From: Psychroflexus torquis ATCC 700755
GTDB taxonomy: Bacteria; Bacteroidota; Bacteroidia; Flavobacteriales; Flavobacteriaceae
Length of the DNA: 64,000 nt
Direction: 5' to 3'
Assembly: GCF_000153485.2 (NCBI RefSeq)
Contig: NC_018721.1
Coordinates: forward strand, 1,550,001 to 1,614,000
This document shows positions 49,401-57,747 of this stretch, in pieces (position 1 is the first letter of the stretch; each line of letters begins with the position of its first letter). The notes under the pieces were generated by a model. The model was not told the DNA's origin and ran no database searches. It was given only the letters and a program-made list of their open reading frames with translations. Both the position numbers and the translations under genes were made by a program.

Positions 49401-49502
49401 TGCATCATACGTAGTTTCTAAGGTAAAAAAAATAGAGGTACCATGAAAAGCTAATCCTAAAAGGATCGCTACAATTAAATATTTATTTGATGCTTCTTTC
49501 AT
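46413..49502 (-). CDS. Large polytopic membrane protein, GT-C/PTPS-related-like
   Basis: 1029 residues. About 12 membrane segments lie in residues 8-590 (for example SFVETLHIFGQLPSIIGISL, VVLITFILNIQMPLINALK). A first loop with an acidic residue (TTYDALIHVFFADHYANSWF) resembles GT-C fold sugar transferases. One more segment (about 625-640) is followed by an extracytoplasmic beta-rich tail of about 390 residues. A soluble sugar-transfer domain could be a PTPS_related-type membrane domain; I cannot assign it more exactly. It heads the three-gene operon with the Ig-like and GH5 genes, and its start is 154 bp from the divergent receiver-GT2 gene. Confidence 0.7.
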   Translation of the reverse strand: MKEASNKYLIVAILLGLAFHGTSIFFTLETTYDALIHVFFADHYANSWFEPWNYKWYTGFTVMSYPPLVHQSIGLLSLIGGLKFGLFTVALLSILLFITGIYRFSLLITSNRTVAGYASILAVFSSSFVETLHIFGQLPSIIGISLLLHALPEIYSWLKTGKLWYLATSLSLVAVTVTSHHVTPIFGMVFFIFPLIGMVIMDVSREEVKSMKEVTFKVFLNNFFKLFKRIITFGIASLIIIIGCILPYWINSKNNPITQVPIPHGSRDNFLEITSSGLVFFLIPWGILLILLPYIFFRFYSKRYLFFGLSITILTILGTGGTTPIPRLILGETAFNILTLDRFTFWASIMSLPLLGEFAYRFIEGDLKELIQSKFGSIYHRIFGGLLAGLFIFMTIFTMSLGYFRPLQPQKIKMLPIVNFLNQDDHHKWRFLTLGFGDQMAWLSAQTNAMTVDGNYHSARRLPELTTRPIERLENSKFKGVAGIGSLQQFLTTPEKYNLKYIFSNDKFYDPILYFSGWQRLRQLQNGIMVWERLNIAPVSSILYKEDVAKWQKISWGILPFSVVLITFILNIQMPLINALKTRPKKNTAFLNHSNSYSKFSNSILKITHYWSIILAAIVFYSVYQFYLKNDSQRIPENVILAYYDALDFKEFEKAYSLIDPESNITIAQYMLENAVTDGLLSSYAKLDAIETVITNRNDSLATAKVTTDWITPLEKINRVDYKSLSKHNNKWYILPVSLDTDLPPDQFYSSNNTSFFNQGRRRVTTEQTHHEDVLKQPVLEVLSAKLVKYKNHYAIIGEIQNIDNVPADVVLKGTLYNDDDKSLAVYNAKYHVKHKLLPKESSSFRINFEGIAWSKTEDSIPDTFNPDEFTPVDLDEQPTKFNLQAAGNVSGSDLYKNIAMSEVIINGKIINGNLFNSGTQEVTVPQLLITYYDESKTMLWVDHLFMKEGIRQQRKKGFEYQILKEGSVKIINDGMANVFVNGLPNESISNKIIPNRIENHTDAELQKIEHPDFSYIKIETNSYIGNPN

Positions 49503-50542
49503 TTATTCCTTTATAATGGCAATAACCTAAATATACATAATTTTAATAGCGATTCGATTTTAACTATCTATAGAAAACTACTCTTCGCCTATACTTAGTG
49601 ATAGGTTAAACTAAATAAGGATTTTAGGAGAAGCTTACAGCCTACTTTTAAACTATGTGAAACAAAAAAACATTTTTATCATGAAAGTTTTAGCAATAGA
49701 TGATCAACAATTAGTTTTACTTCCTTTACAAAAAGGAATGGAAGAGTTAGGCTACGAAGTAATAATAGAAACTGATGCTTTTAAAGCAATTGGATATTAT
49801 AATTCTTTCAATCCAGATTTAGTGATTGTTGACATAAATATGCCAAAAGTTTCAGGTTTAGAAGTCATAAAACATATAAGAAGCAAAGAAAACTCTCAAA
49901 TACCAATAATGGTTTTATCGGGTGACACACAAGATGAAACCATCACAGAAGGTTTTGAATTAGGAATTAATGACTATATGAAAAAGCCTTTAAGCTTAAA
50001 TGAAATTAGTGCACGTGTAAAAAGATTAATAGGCGCTCCTAAGGTTAAAAATACAATTTCAAAAAGTGATGTTATAATTCAGGAGCGTTGTGTAGGAGTC
50101 GTGATTCCTTGCTATAACGAAGAAGAACGTTTACTAAGTACCGAATTTACAGACTATATAAATAAAAACTCTGGATATCATTTATGTTTTGTTAATGATG
50201 GAAGCACCGACAAAACATTAGAAATTCTTAAAGAATTACAAAAAGGAAGAGAAAATTTTATTACCGTTTATGACTGCAAAAAAAATGGAGGAAAAGCTGA
50301 AGCTGTACGTTTAGGAATGCTTCATATGGCTACTAAAGAAGATTTAGATTATATCGGTTTTTTAGATGCCGATTTATCTACAGATTTAGCTGATTTTGAT
50401 GATTTGGTAAAAACAATAGAGCATTCAGAATTTAAAATAGTAAGTGGTTCTAGAATTGCAAGAATGGGCGCAAATATTACTCAAGAGTCTGCAAGAAAGA
50501 TAATAAGTCTGACCATTAATTTTTTCATTAGAAAAATATTAT

Positions 50543-51623
50543 GGCTCTAGTTTAATACAGCTATTATATGTATATTTAGATTATGAACATAGATAATCTA
50601 AAAGAGGAAATACTATCACTATCCACTCTAGATCGTGATAATCTGTTAAAGGATATTACAGATTCACTTGAGCATAATCAATTGGTTGAGCGGGCTTCCC
50701 GTCGCCATATTTTAGATAATAAAATGGGCGGATGCCCACATTGTTTACATGAAAAATATGTTCGTTTTGGAGTTGACAAAGGCTCGCAGCGCTATAAGTG
50801 CAAGTCTTGCAATAGAAGCTTTACTGAATATACTGGCACTTGGATGGCGGGACTTCAAAGAAAGGATATGATTTCATCTTATTTAAGTCTTATGGTTCAA
50901 GAAAAAAGTTTAGATAAAATAAGTTCAGAATTAGGCATCAATAAAAAGACAGCCTTTGATTGGCGTCATAAGATATTAGCTTCATTCGATACTAAAAATG
51001 ACGATGACCAAGACAACTTTACAGGTATTACAGAGAGTGACGAAACCTTTTTCCTAAGATCAGAAAAAGGTATGGAGGTAAAAGATAGGGAATCAAGAAA
51101 AAGAGGCGGTAAGTCTAAAAAGAGAGGTATAAGTAAAGATCAAGTTGCGGTAATTGTAACACAGGATAGAAAATCAACATTAGACCTTAGCGTGGCTAAA
51201 CTCGGTCGAATAGGAAAAGTAGATATAGAAAATGCTATCGGTAAACGTGTTATAAAGGATATAACCATATTGTGTAGCGATGCCCATCACAGTTATAAAG
51301 GGTTTGCCAAAGATAGCGAAACAGAGTTCCACATCGTAAATGCATCAAAAGGAGAAAGAGTAAAAGGAAAGTATCACATACAACACGTTAATTCTACTCA
51401 CAATAGAGTTAAAAAATGGATTGAAAATACCTTTTGGGGAGTATCAACAAAATATCTACAACAATATATGAATTGGTATCGAATAAAGGAAAATATAAAG
51501 TCTAGAAGCGATAGAGCCAACGCCTTTGTGGAAGAAACAATTGCTCTAGGTACATTGAAACGGTATAATCAAATCGAATCTAGATATGAAAACTTAATAT
51601 CAACGCAGACCTAAACTAGAGCC
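50543..51623 (+). mobile_element. IS1595-family insertion sequence, copy 2
   Basis: The 1081-bp element has the same ends (GGCTCTAGTTTA / TAAACTAGAGCC) as copy 1 at 4785-5865. It is flanked by a different 8-bp duplication, AATATTAT (50535-50542 and 51624-51631). The length and encoded protein are identical to copy 1, implying recent transposition within this genome. Confidence 0.95.
50583..51614 (+). CDS. IS1595-family transposase (ISXO2-like), copy 2
   Basis: 343 residues, identical to the product encoded at 4825-5856 (zinc ribbon CPHC/CKSC, then the ISXO2 DDE domain). The frame is intact and likely active. Its insertion is what disrupts the receiver-GT2 gene. Confidence 0.95.
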   Translation: MNIDNLKEEILSLSTLDRDNLLKDITDSLEHNQLVERASRRHILDNKMGGCPHCLHEKYVRFGVDKGSQRYKCKSCNRSFTEYTGTWMAGLQRKDMISSYLSLMVQEKSLDKISSELGINKKTAFDWRHKILASFDTKNDDDQDNFTGITESDETFFLRSEKGMEVKDRESRKRGGKSKKRGISKDQVAVIVTQDRKSTLDLSVAKLGRIGKVDIENAIGKRVIKDITILCSDAHHSYKGFAKDSETEFHIVNASKGERVKGKYHIQHVNSTHNRVKKWIENTFWGVSTKYLQQYMNWYRIKENIKSRSDRANAFVEETIALGTLKRYNQIESRYENLISTQT

Positions 51624-51972
51624 AATATTATCAATGGATTTTAAAGACACACAATGTGGTGCAAAAATCTTTCATAAGGATGTTATAAATATTGCTTTCC
51701 AGAAAAAGTTTGTGACAAAATGGATTTTTGACGTTGAAATTTATAAAAGGATGAGTCTTTATTATGGATTAAAGGAAGCAAAAACGATGCTTTGTGAACA
51801 ACCCTTAAAAAGATGGATCCATGCGGATGGTTCAAAATTATCTATAAAAGATTCAGTAAATATTGTTGGTAAACTAGCACAAATAGCCTGGGTATATAGA
51901 TCGAAACAACCATTAAATCATCTACAGCAAGCGAATTAGACGCTGTAAAATAATAAGTTCGGTTAATAAAAA

Positions 51973-52029
51973 ATGAGGATAGGCATTATTGTCATAGTGC
52001 ACAATGAAGAAAATGACATCAATAAATAG
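51973..52029 (+). pseudogene. N-terminal scrap of a second GT2 glycosyltransferase
   Basis: The sequence encodes MRIGIIVIVHNEENDINK and then a stop (TAG at 52027). I.IVHNEE.DI is the opening strand and loop of GT2 transferases. It follows the receiver-GT2 gene by 33 bp, so the operon once had at least one more transferase that is now mostly deleted. Confidence 0.55.
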
Positions 52030-52058
52030 TTATTCAGTAAACGGATAAAAATTCAAAC

Positions 52059-52106
52059 TTAATCTTGGGATTAATATAATTGAAAAAATATTAATCCCAA
52101 GATTAA
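52059..52106. repeat. Perfect 19-bp inverted repeat (terminator-like)
   Basis: The arms are TTAATCTTGGGATTAATAT (52059-52077) and its exact complement (52088-52106), with a 10-base AT loop containing six A residues. No T-run follows, so it could be a terminator, a stem-loop at a transcript end, or a protein-binding dyad. Confidence 0.6.
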
Positions 52107-52124
52107 TAACTGCAAGTGGTATTA

Positions 52125-52308
52125 TACCAAATTAAATTTATAATGTCGTATAAAATCAGTTTATTTTTCACTTTTTAATCATCATAAAATAGAACCGTAA
52201 CTATGGCTATGCTTATATTTTCGTCCTCAACTAAGTAAAAAACCTTTGCTGAGCTACGTCGTAGTATAATTCAAATTTTTGATATAACATTTAAAAACTA
52301 AATGGGTA
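52125..52308. repeat. Palindromic MITE-like element, divergent subtype
   Basis: Ends are TACCAAATTA / ACTAAATGGGTA. The interior shows GTAACTATGGCTATGC where the short type has GTAGCTAAGGCTATGC. Its right half (GAGCTACGTCGTAGTATAATTCAA) is shared only with the 3438-3646 copy. The 184-bp copy is less well conserved and is therefore probably older. Confidence 0.6.
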
Positions 52309-52475
52309 TAACTACAAGAACTCTTCTAATCTCAATTAATAATACTGTTTTTGATTTGACAGATGCTGTTTTCATTATGCTGTATTTTACTTTTAATTGA
52401 AACTAAAATTTTTAAATAGTCCTTTTGATGGATATGCACTAGTTCCACTTGGCAATTGAAGATTCAGAATCATTT

Positions 52476-52684
52476 CTAGGGTTTCAGAAACGCTACTACT
52501 TTAAGGGATATATTCTTTGTTATTTCATTGACTACTTCTCCAGTGTGCAAAGTTGTTTTGTTTTCATACCTCTTTTTGCAATTCTCAATATAAAGATCCA
52601 CGATATCAATAACAGAACCGATAAATTCATTTTTGAATCGAGTGGATTGCAACCATACTCTAATAGGTCGTTAATATGCGCCAT
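52476..52684 (-). pseudogene. Frameshifted short gene, unrecognised
   Basis: The minus strand from ATG 52684 reads MAHINDLLEYGCNPLDSK. After one missing A in a five-A run it continues NEFIGSVIDIVDLYIENCKK and then RYENKTTLHTGEVVNEITKN, with a stop at 52476. Codon-like composition on both sides suggests a real gene of about 69 residues broken by a homopolymer slip. The family is unknown. The remainder of 52309-52960 shows only short basic ORFs. Confidence 0.35.
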
Positions 52685-52961
52685 CTTAATATTGGCATAC
52701 TTTATTCTCTCTCTTCCTTGTTCTCAATGAATTTAACTCTACGTCTAAATCTTCTCATTTTTCTCGTCCCCTTTGGTGGGCTTCCAGTAAAAAACAATGA
52801 TCTAGTTTTCTTCTGATTGTTTTTTGAGTTTTACTGGCTTAAAATCTAGGTAAGGAGTGCGCCCGTTTGTCTTTTTGTACTTCTTTAATTTTTGCATTTT
52901 CTTTCAGTTTTTTAGGCTAAAAGAGGTTGTCGAGTGACACGAAAGTAGCTCAGTTATTAAG

Positions 52962-52995
52962 AAAAAACCCCTAAAGCCTTAGCAATAGGGGTTTT
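52962..52995 (-). terminator. Rho-independent terminator of the tRNA gene
   Basis: On the minus strand AAAACCCCTA, the loop and TAGGGGTTTT are followed by TTCTTAATAA. It is located 7 bp past the tRNA 3' end. Confidence 0.75.
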
Positions 52996-53001
52996 AATCT
53001 G

Positions 53002-53083
53002 TACCTAGGGCGGGAATCGAACCCGCACATCGTAAAATACTGGGTTTTGAATCCAGCGCGTCTACCAATTCCGCCACCTAGGC
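53002..53083 (-). tRNA. tRNA-Leu (anticodon CAA)
   Basis: 82 nt. The acceptor stem is GCCTAGG/CCTAGGT with discriminator A. The anticodon stem-loop is CTGG-ATTCAAAA-CCCAG with CAA (reads UUG). There is a long variable arm typical of class II tRNAs, and the T arm is GCGGGTTCGATTCCCGC. CCA is not encoded. Confidence 0.95.
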
Positions 53084-53215
53084 ATTTGGAAATGCGAAAA
53101 TATGAAATTATTTCTTTTCTCATCGAAAATAGTGCTGTTATTTATCCCCAACTTCAATTATTTATTTAAATTTGCAATCCATAAAATCAGATATCCTCCA
53201 AAAGGTCAATTAGTT

Positions 53216-54157
53216 ATGGCAGACTTAGAAAAAGTAGCAAAAATTTTCGCTTGTTCACAAAGCAAAACTCTAGCAAAATCCATTGCAGAATCCTATGGTA
53301 TTCCATTAGGGAACATCAATACAATGCATTTTAGCGATGGAGAGTTTCAACCTTCTTTCGAAGAAAGCATAAGAGGCTCCAGAGTATTTATTATTGGCTC
53401 TACCAATCCTAACGCGGACAACTTGATGGAGATGCTCCTGATGTTGGATGCAGCGAAGCGCTCTTCGGCAAGACATATTACGGCTGTCCTACCCTATTTT
53501 GGTTGGGCTCGACAAGACAGAAAAGATAAGCCAAGAGTTCCTATTGCTGCCAAAATGGTGGCTAAAATGCTAGAAACTGCTGGAGCAACCCGTATTATAA
53601 CTATGGATCTTCACGCAGACCAGATCCAAGGCTTTTTTGAAAGACCTGTAGATCATCTCTATGCCTCTACTGTCTTTTTACCCTATCTCAGAAGCCTCAA
53701 CTTAAGTGATCTTACAATAGCTTCACCAGACATGGGAGGATCCAAAAGAGCTTATGCCTATTCCAAGTTTTTAGAGAGTGATGTCGTTATCTGTTACAAA
53801 CAGCGGGCAAAAGCCAATAAGATTTCCCATATGGAATTGATTGGTGACGTCACTGGTAAAAATGTAGTGTTAGTCGATGATATGGTAGATACTGCAGGAA
53901 CTTTGACCCATGCTGCCAATTTGATGATAGAGCGAGGTGCAAAAAGTGTAAGAGCAGTATGCTCACACCCTGTATTATCTGGGAATGCTTATGAAAAGCT
54001 AGAAGAATCCAAATTAGAAGAATTGATTGTCACGGATAGTATTCCGTTAAAAAAAGACAGTCCAAAAATAAAAGTACTTAGCTGTGCAGATTTGTTTGCA
54101 GATGTGATGAAAGCCGTCCATTATAACAAATCCATCAGCGGTAAGTTTTTAATGTAG
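53216..54157 (+). CDS. prs: Ribose-phosphate pyrophosphokinase
   Basis: 313 residues from the ATG at 53216 (MADLEKVAKIFACSQSKTLA). The frame is open to 53102 but the extra 38 codons do not belong to the family. It makes PRPP from ribose 5-phosphate and ATP for nucleotide, His and Trp synthesis. Motifs present are SDGEFQPSFEESIRGSRVFII, the ATP loop RQDRKDKPRVPI, the PRPP loop VVLVDDMVDTAGTL and the metal histidine in MDLHADQIQGFF. It is followed at 20 bp by rplY. Confidence 0.95.
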   Translation: MADLEKVAKIFACSQSKTLAKSIAESYGIPLGNINTMHFSDGEFQPSFEESIRGSRVFIIGSTNPNADNLMEMLLMLDAAKRSSARHITAVLPYFGWARQDRKDKPRVPIAAKMVAKMLETAGATRIITMDLHADQIQGFFERPVDHLYASTVFLPYLRSLNLSDLTIASPDMGGSKRAYAYSKFLESDVVICYKQRAKANKISHMELIGDVTGKNVVLVDDMVDTAGTLTHAANLMIERGAKSVRAVCSHPVLSGNAYEKLEESKLEELIVTDSIPLKKDSPKIKVLSCADLFADVMKAVHYNKSISGKFLM

Positions 54158-54177
54158 TTTAATTTAATTTAATTTTT

Positions 54178-54798
54178 ATGAAATCGATTACGATCAATGG
54201 ATCTAAAAGAGAAAGCGTAGGCAAAAAAGCTACGAAAGCCTTACGTAATGCTGGAGAGGTCCCTTGCGTTATTTACGGGGGGGATAATATCGTGCATTTT
54301 GCTGCGTCAGAAGTGTCGTTCAATAAGTTGATTTACACACCCGATGTGCACACAGTAGTTGTAGATATAGATGGTAACAAGACTACCGCTGTACTTCAAG
54401 ATATCCAATTCCACCCTGTAACAGATGATATTTTGCACATTGATTTCTACGAGTTCAGTGAAGGACAGGAAATCACTATGGAAATTCCTGTTCATTCTGA
54501 AGGAAGTCCTAAGGGAGTGAAAAATGGTGGTGTTTTAAGATTTAACTTAAGACGTATGATGGTAAGAGGTCTTGCAAAAAACCTCCCAGATTTTATCTTA
54601 GCAGATGTAACTCCGCTTAAAATCGGACAAAAAATGTATGTCACAGCGGTAGCAAATGAAGGTTACAAAATCATGCACCCAGACAATACAGTAATTTGTC
54701 AAGTGAGAACATCTAGAAATGTTTCGCTAATCGACGTTGATGAAGACGAAGAAAGCGAAGAAGGAGATGAAAATGCTGCTGAAGCTAGCAAAGAATAA
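54178..54798 (+). CDS. rplY: 50S ribosomal protein L25/general stress protein Ctc
   Basis: 206 residues, the long (CTC-type) L25. The N-terminal 5S rRNA-binding domain ([34 protein letters not shown]) is followed by the TL5 C-terminal beta domain ([20 protein letters not shown]) and an acidic tail ([13 protein letters not shown]). It binds 5S rRNA in the large subunit. It is read in the prs-rplY pair, which is conserved in Flavobacteriia. Confidence 0.95.
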   Translation: MKSITINGSKRESVGKKATKALRNAGEVPCVIYGGDNIVHFAASEVSFNKLIYTPDVHTVVVDIDGNKTTAVLQDIQFHPVTDDILHIDFYEFSEGQEITMEIPVHSEGSPKGVKNGGVLRFNLRRMMVRGLAKNLPDFILADVTPLKIGQKMYVTAVANEGYKIMHPDNTVICQVRTSRNVSLIDVDEDEESEEGDENAAEASKE

Positions 54799-54818
54799 AT
54801 CTTAAGCTTATATTTTAT

Positions 54819-54852
54819 AAAAAGCATCCTGTTTTTTCAGGATGCTTTTTTA
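54819..54852 (+). terminator. Rho-independent terminator after rplY
   Basis: AAAAAGCATCCTG (54819-54831), TTTTTT loop, CAGGATGCTTTTT (54838-54850) and TAT. The A-run ahead of the stem allows function on both strands. It separates prs-rplY from the pth operon. Confidence 0.85.
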
Positions 54853-54869
54853 TTTTTACCAAAAATTGA

Positions 54870-55493
54870 ATGAGAGCTTTTTTTGCCAGACTTTTAACCA
54901 AGGATAAAAAAGAAGAGGAAAACCCTATGAAGAAATTTTTGATTGTTGGTCTAGGTAACCCCGGCCCAAAATATGAAAATACCCGACACAACATCGGATT
55001 TAAAATTCTGGATACCTTGGCAGAAAAAAAAGAAGTGAGTTTTGAACCAGATAGGTATGGAGATAAAGCTGAAGTCTCTTTTAAAGGGCGTAAGTTTATT
55101 CTCATAAAACCTAGTACATTTATGAACCTGAGTGGTAAAGCGGTAAGGTATTGGCTCGAAAAAGAAAACATCGCCATAGACAACCTTATAGTGATCACCG
55201 ATGACCTTAACCTCAACTTTGGGATTTTTCGCCTTAAGGCAAAAGGAAGCGACGGTGGACATAATGGTCTTAAACATATCCAAAGCATACTCCAAACTAC
55301 TCAATACCCGCGATTCCGATTTGGAATAAGTGATGAGTTTTCCAAAGGAAAACAAATTGATTATGTACTAAGCAATTGGGATGAGGAGGAAAAAACCCAA
55401 CTCAAAGAACGCTTGGATGCCTCTGCAGAGTTAATTTTATCTTTTGGAACCGCAGGAATCCATAATACTATGAACACCTTTAATGGAAAATAG
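54870..55493 (+). CDS. pth: Peptidyl-tRNA hydrolase
   Basis: 207 residues. The enzyme core starts at MKKFLIVGLGNPGPKYENTR (ATG at 54927, preceded by GAGGAAAAC). A charged 19-residue leader (FFARLLTKDKKEEENP) is open from the ATG at 54870, and similar leaders are common in flavobacterial Pth, so the longer start is given with reservation. Catalytic histidine is in TRHNIGF; other motifs are KPSTFMNLSGKAV, VITDDLNLNFG and GSDGGHNGLKHIQ. It releases tRNA from dropped-off peptidyl-tRNA. ribF follows 6 bp later. Confidence 0.95.
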   Translation: MRAFFARLLTKDKKEEENPMKKFLIVGLGNPGPKYENTRHNIGFKILDTLAEKKEVSFEPDRYGDKAEVSFKGRKFILIKPSTFMNLSGKAVRYWLEKENIAIDNLIVITDDLNLNFGIFRLKAKGSDGGHNGLKHIQSILQTTQYPRFRFGISDEFSKGKQIDYVLSNWDEEEKTQLKERLDASAELILSFGTAGIHNTMNTFNGK

Positions 55494-55499
55494 ATACGT

Positions 55500-56438
55500 G
55501 TGAAAATTTACAATAATGTTTCAGAATTTGATTCTAGTATTCAAACGGTAGTGACCATTGGAACCTTTGATGGGGTACACATGGGTCACAGAAAGATCAT
55601 AAAACGCCTTATTGATTCTGCAGAAAACGGTCACTTGCAAACTGCCCTACTCACCTTCTACCCTCATCCTAGAATGGTCTTGCAACAAAGCGAAGATCTG
55701 AAATTGATCAATACCATTGAAGAAAGAAAATTGATCTTGGAGGAAACTGGCTTAGAACACCTCATCGTACACCCCTTTACTATGGATTTTTCAAGACTTT
55801 CTGCCAGAGAATATGTCGAAGAGATCTTAGTGAAATCTTTAAATGCTAAAAAAATAGTGATAGGCTACGATCATCACTTTGGAAGAAATAGAACTGCAAA
55901 TATCGAAGATCTTAAGGAATTTGGTAAAGAGTTTGATTTTGAAGTTCTTGAAATCTCAAAACAAGATATCGAAGATGTAGCCGTGAGTTCTACCAAAATT
56001 CGCCGATCCTTGGAAGATGGTGATCTTGAAAGTGCCAATACATATCTTTCCCTTCCTTTTTTTCTCTCTGGAGAAATCGTAAGAGGAAAAGGACTTGGAA
56101 AAAATATGGGATATCCAACTGCTAATATGGACATAAAAGAATCTTATAAACTCATCCCCAAACAAGGGGTTTATGTGGCCGCATCTGTCATAAACGGCGA
56201 TAAGCACTTTGGTATGATGAATATAGGGACCAATCCCACCGTTGGCGGAAAAGACCGCAGCATAGAAACCTTTTTCTTTGACTTGGACAAGGACTTATAT
56301 GGGCAACACCTTCATATCCAATTGCTGAAACGCATACGAAGTGAGGTAAAATTCGATGGATTAGACGCCTTGATTGAAGCTATGAATGCCGATGAAGTCT
56401 TTGCAAAAAACTACATAAAGGTCTTCACTAATGAATAA
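55500..56438 (+). CDS. ribF: Bifunctional riboflavin kinase/FAD synthetase
   Basis: 312 residues from a GTG at 55500. The N-terminal nucleotidyltransferase has the GTFDGVHMGH motif (HxGH-type) and VSSTKIRRSLEDGD. The C-terminal kinase domain has GKGLGKNMGYPTANM and MNIGTNPTVGG. It converts riboflavin to FMN and FAD. The next gene overlaps its end by 8 bp. Confidence 0.95.
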   Translation: MKIYNNVSEFDSSIQTVVTIGTFDGVHMGHRKIIKRLIDSAENGHLQTALLTFYPHPRMVLQQSEDLKLINTIEERKLILEETGLEHLIVHPFTMDFSRLSAREYVEEILVKSLNAKKIVIGYDHHFGRNRTANIEDLKEFGKEFDFEVLEISKQDIEDVAVSSTKIRRSLEDGDLESANTYLSLPFFLSGEIVRGKGLGKNMGYPTANMDIKESYKLIPKQGVYVAASVINGDKHFGMMNIGTNPTVGGKDRSIETFFFDLDKDLYGQHLHIQLLKRIRSEVKFDGLDALIEAMNADEVFAKNYIKVFTNE

Positions 56439-57747
56439 AACCCTGTTTAAGCAAGTTGATAATTCTCCGCTCATCGTATTTAGAATTATTTTTGGTTTGC
56501 TTATTGCCTTAGAAGCTTGGGGAGCTATTGCTACTGGTTGGGTACGCAGAACCCTAGTTGAACCTAAGTTTACCTTCAACTTTATAGGATTCGATTTTTT
56601 ACAGCCTATTCCAGAGCCCGGGATGTATATTTACTTTGGACTCATGGGGTCCTTTGGCATCTTAATCATGCTTGGAGTCAAATATAGATTGAGCATAATT
56701 GCCTATACTGTGTTGTGGACTTGCGTCTACTTAATGCAAAAAACCTCATACAATAATCACTATTACCTTCTTATCCTCCTCCTTATTTTTATGTGTATTG
56801 TTCCTGCACATACTTACTTTTCTTATGATGCTAGAAAAAATCCGAATCTGAGGTCTATAAAAATGCCCAATTGGGTCGTCCTATTTTTAATAGCTCAAGT
56901 CTGGATTGTGTATACCTATTCAAGTCTGGCAAAATTTTATCCAGATTGGTTAGATGGGACCTTTCCAGAACTTTTAATGAAAGGGCGAGCACATTATTGG
57001 CTCATTGGAGACCTCCTCCAAGACCAGTGGGTACATGTGTGCATCACTTATTTTGGCGTTTTATTCGATTTACTCGTCGTTCCTCTACTCTTATGGAAGA
57101 GAACCCGAATAACTATCTTCTGGATCAGTGTATTCTTTCATCTCTTCAACAGCATCGTGTTTCAGATTGGAATTTTTCCCTACATGTCGCTGGCATTTTC
57201 AGTATTCTTTTTCCCAAAGCAATATATCCAACAGACGTTTTTAAAATCCAAGCCGTTTTATAGTGACGAAGCCTACGCCCCCCCGAAATCAGCTCCATTA
57301 ATCAAAACTTTTTTTGCAGTGTGGTTTATACTCCAGCTGATCTTGCCACTACGACATCATTTTATAAAAGGAGAGGTTCTTTGGACCGAAGAAGGCCATA
57401 GAGCGAGCTGGAGAATGATGTTAAGGTCAAAAACAGGTTATGCAAGCTTTAAGGTGAAAGACCTCTCTACAGGTGTAACCAGTTACGTCAAGCTTGAAGA
57501 GTATTTAACTCAAAAACAAAGACGACAACTTATTAAACCTGATGGGGTTTGGCAATTTACTCAACACTTGAAACAAGACTACGCAGCAAGAGAAATTCCT
57601 ATCGAAATATACGCTCGTATAAAAGTAGGTGTTAACGGAAGACAGCCTGAATTCCTTATAGATCCAAAACTTGATTTGACCAAAATCACTTGGAATTATT
57701 TTTCTCATAATGATTGGATTTTACCTCAACCTAAATCGATGCCTTAA
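56431..57747 (+). CDS. HTTM-domain membrane protein (vitamin K gamma-carboxylase-like)
   Basis: 438 residues, a typical bacterial HTTM protein. Four to six membrane segments (for example NSPLIVFRIIFGLLIALEAW, TFFAVWFILQLILPLRHH) are followed by a soluble tail with WTEEGHRASWRMMLRSKTGY, the conserved motif of the family. Bacterial members have no established substrate. It overlaps ribF by 8 bp and is probably cotranscribed with pth-ribF. A MITE-like element begins at its stop codon. Confidence 0.88.
   Translation: MNKTLFKQVDNSPLIVFRIIFGLLIALEAWGAIATGWVRRTLVEPKFTFNFIGFDFLQPIPEPGMYIYFGLMGSFGILIMLGVKYRLSIIAYTVLWTCVYLMQKTSYNNHYYLLILLLIFMCIVPAHTYFSYDARKNPNLRSIKMPNWVVLFLIAQVWIVYTYSSLAKFYPDWLDGTFPELLMKGRAHYWLIGDLLQDQWVHVCITYFGVLFDLLVVPLLLWKRTRITIFWISVFFHLFNSIVFQIGIFPYMSLAFSVFFFPKQYIQQTFLKSKPFYSDEAYAPPKSAPLIKTFFAVWFILQLILPLRHHFIKGEVLWTEEGHRASWRMMLRSKTGYASFKVKDLSTGVTSYVKLEEYLTQKQRRQLIKPDGVWQFTQHLKQDYAAREIPIEIYARIKVGVNGRQPEFLIDPKLDLTKITWNYFSHNDWILPQPKSMP

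Larger units (their letters stand above)
49681..51939 (+). pseudogene. Receiver-GT2 glycosyltransferase fusion, interrupted by IS1595
   Basis: The 5' part (49681-50542) encodes a complete receiver domain (D7-D8, phosphoacceptor D51 in VIVDINMPKVSG, lysine in MKKPLSL). It is followed by a GT2 domain (GVVIPCYNEEERL, LCFVNDGSTDKTLE, GFLDADLST, IVSGSRIARMG). IS1595 and its duplication interrupt it at 50543. Removing the IS and one AATATTAT rejoins FFIRKIL to SMDFKDTQCGAKIF in frame and runs on to the stop at 51939. The intact protein would have had about 390 residues. The ATG at 49681 is preferred over a GTG at 49657 because it gives a standard receiver N-terminus. It is divergent from the GT-C-like operon. 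Confidence 0.88.

Noticed and set aside
52449..52730. Plus-strand 93-codon frame (MAIEDSESFLGFQ...)
   Set aside because: It is the antisense of a more plausible frameshifted minus-strand gene, with no ribosome-binding site.
54815..55355. Two minus-strand frames antisense to pth
   Set aside because: They overlap the conserved Pth core; shadows only.
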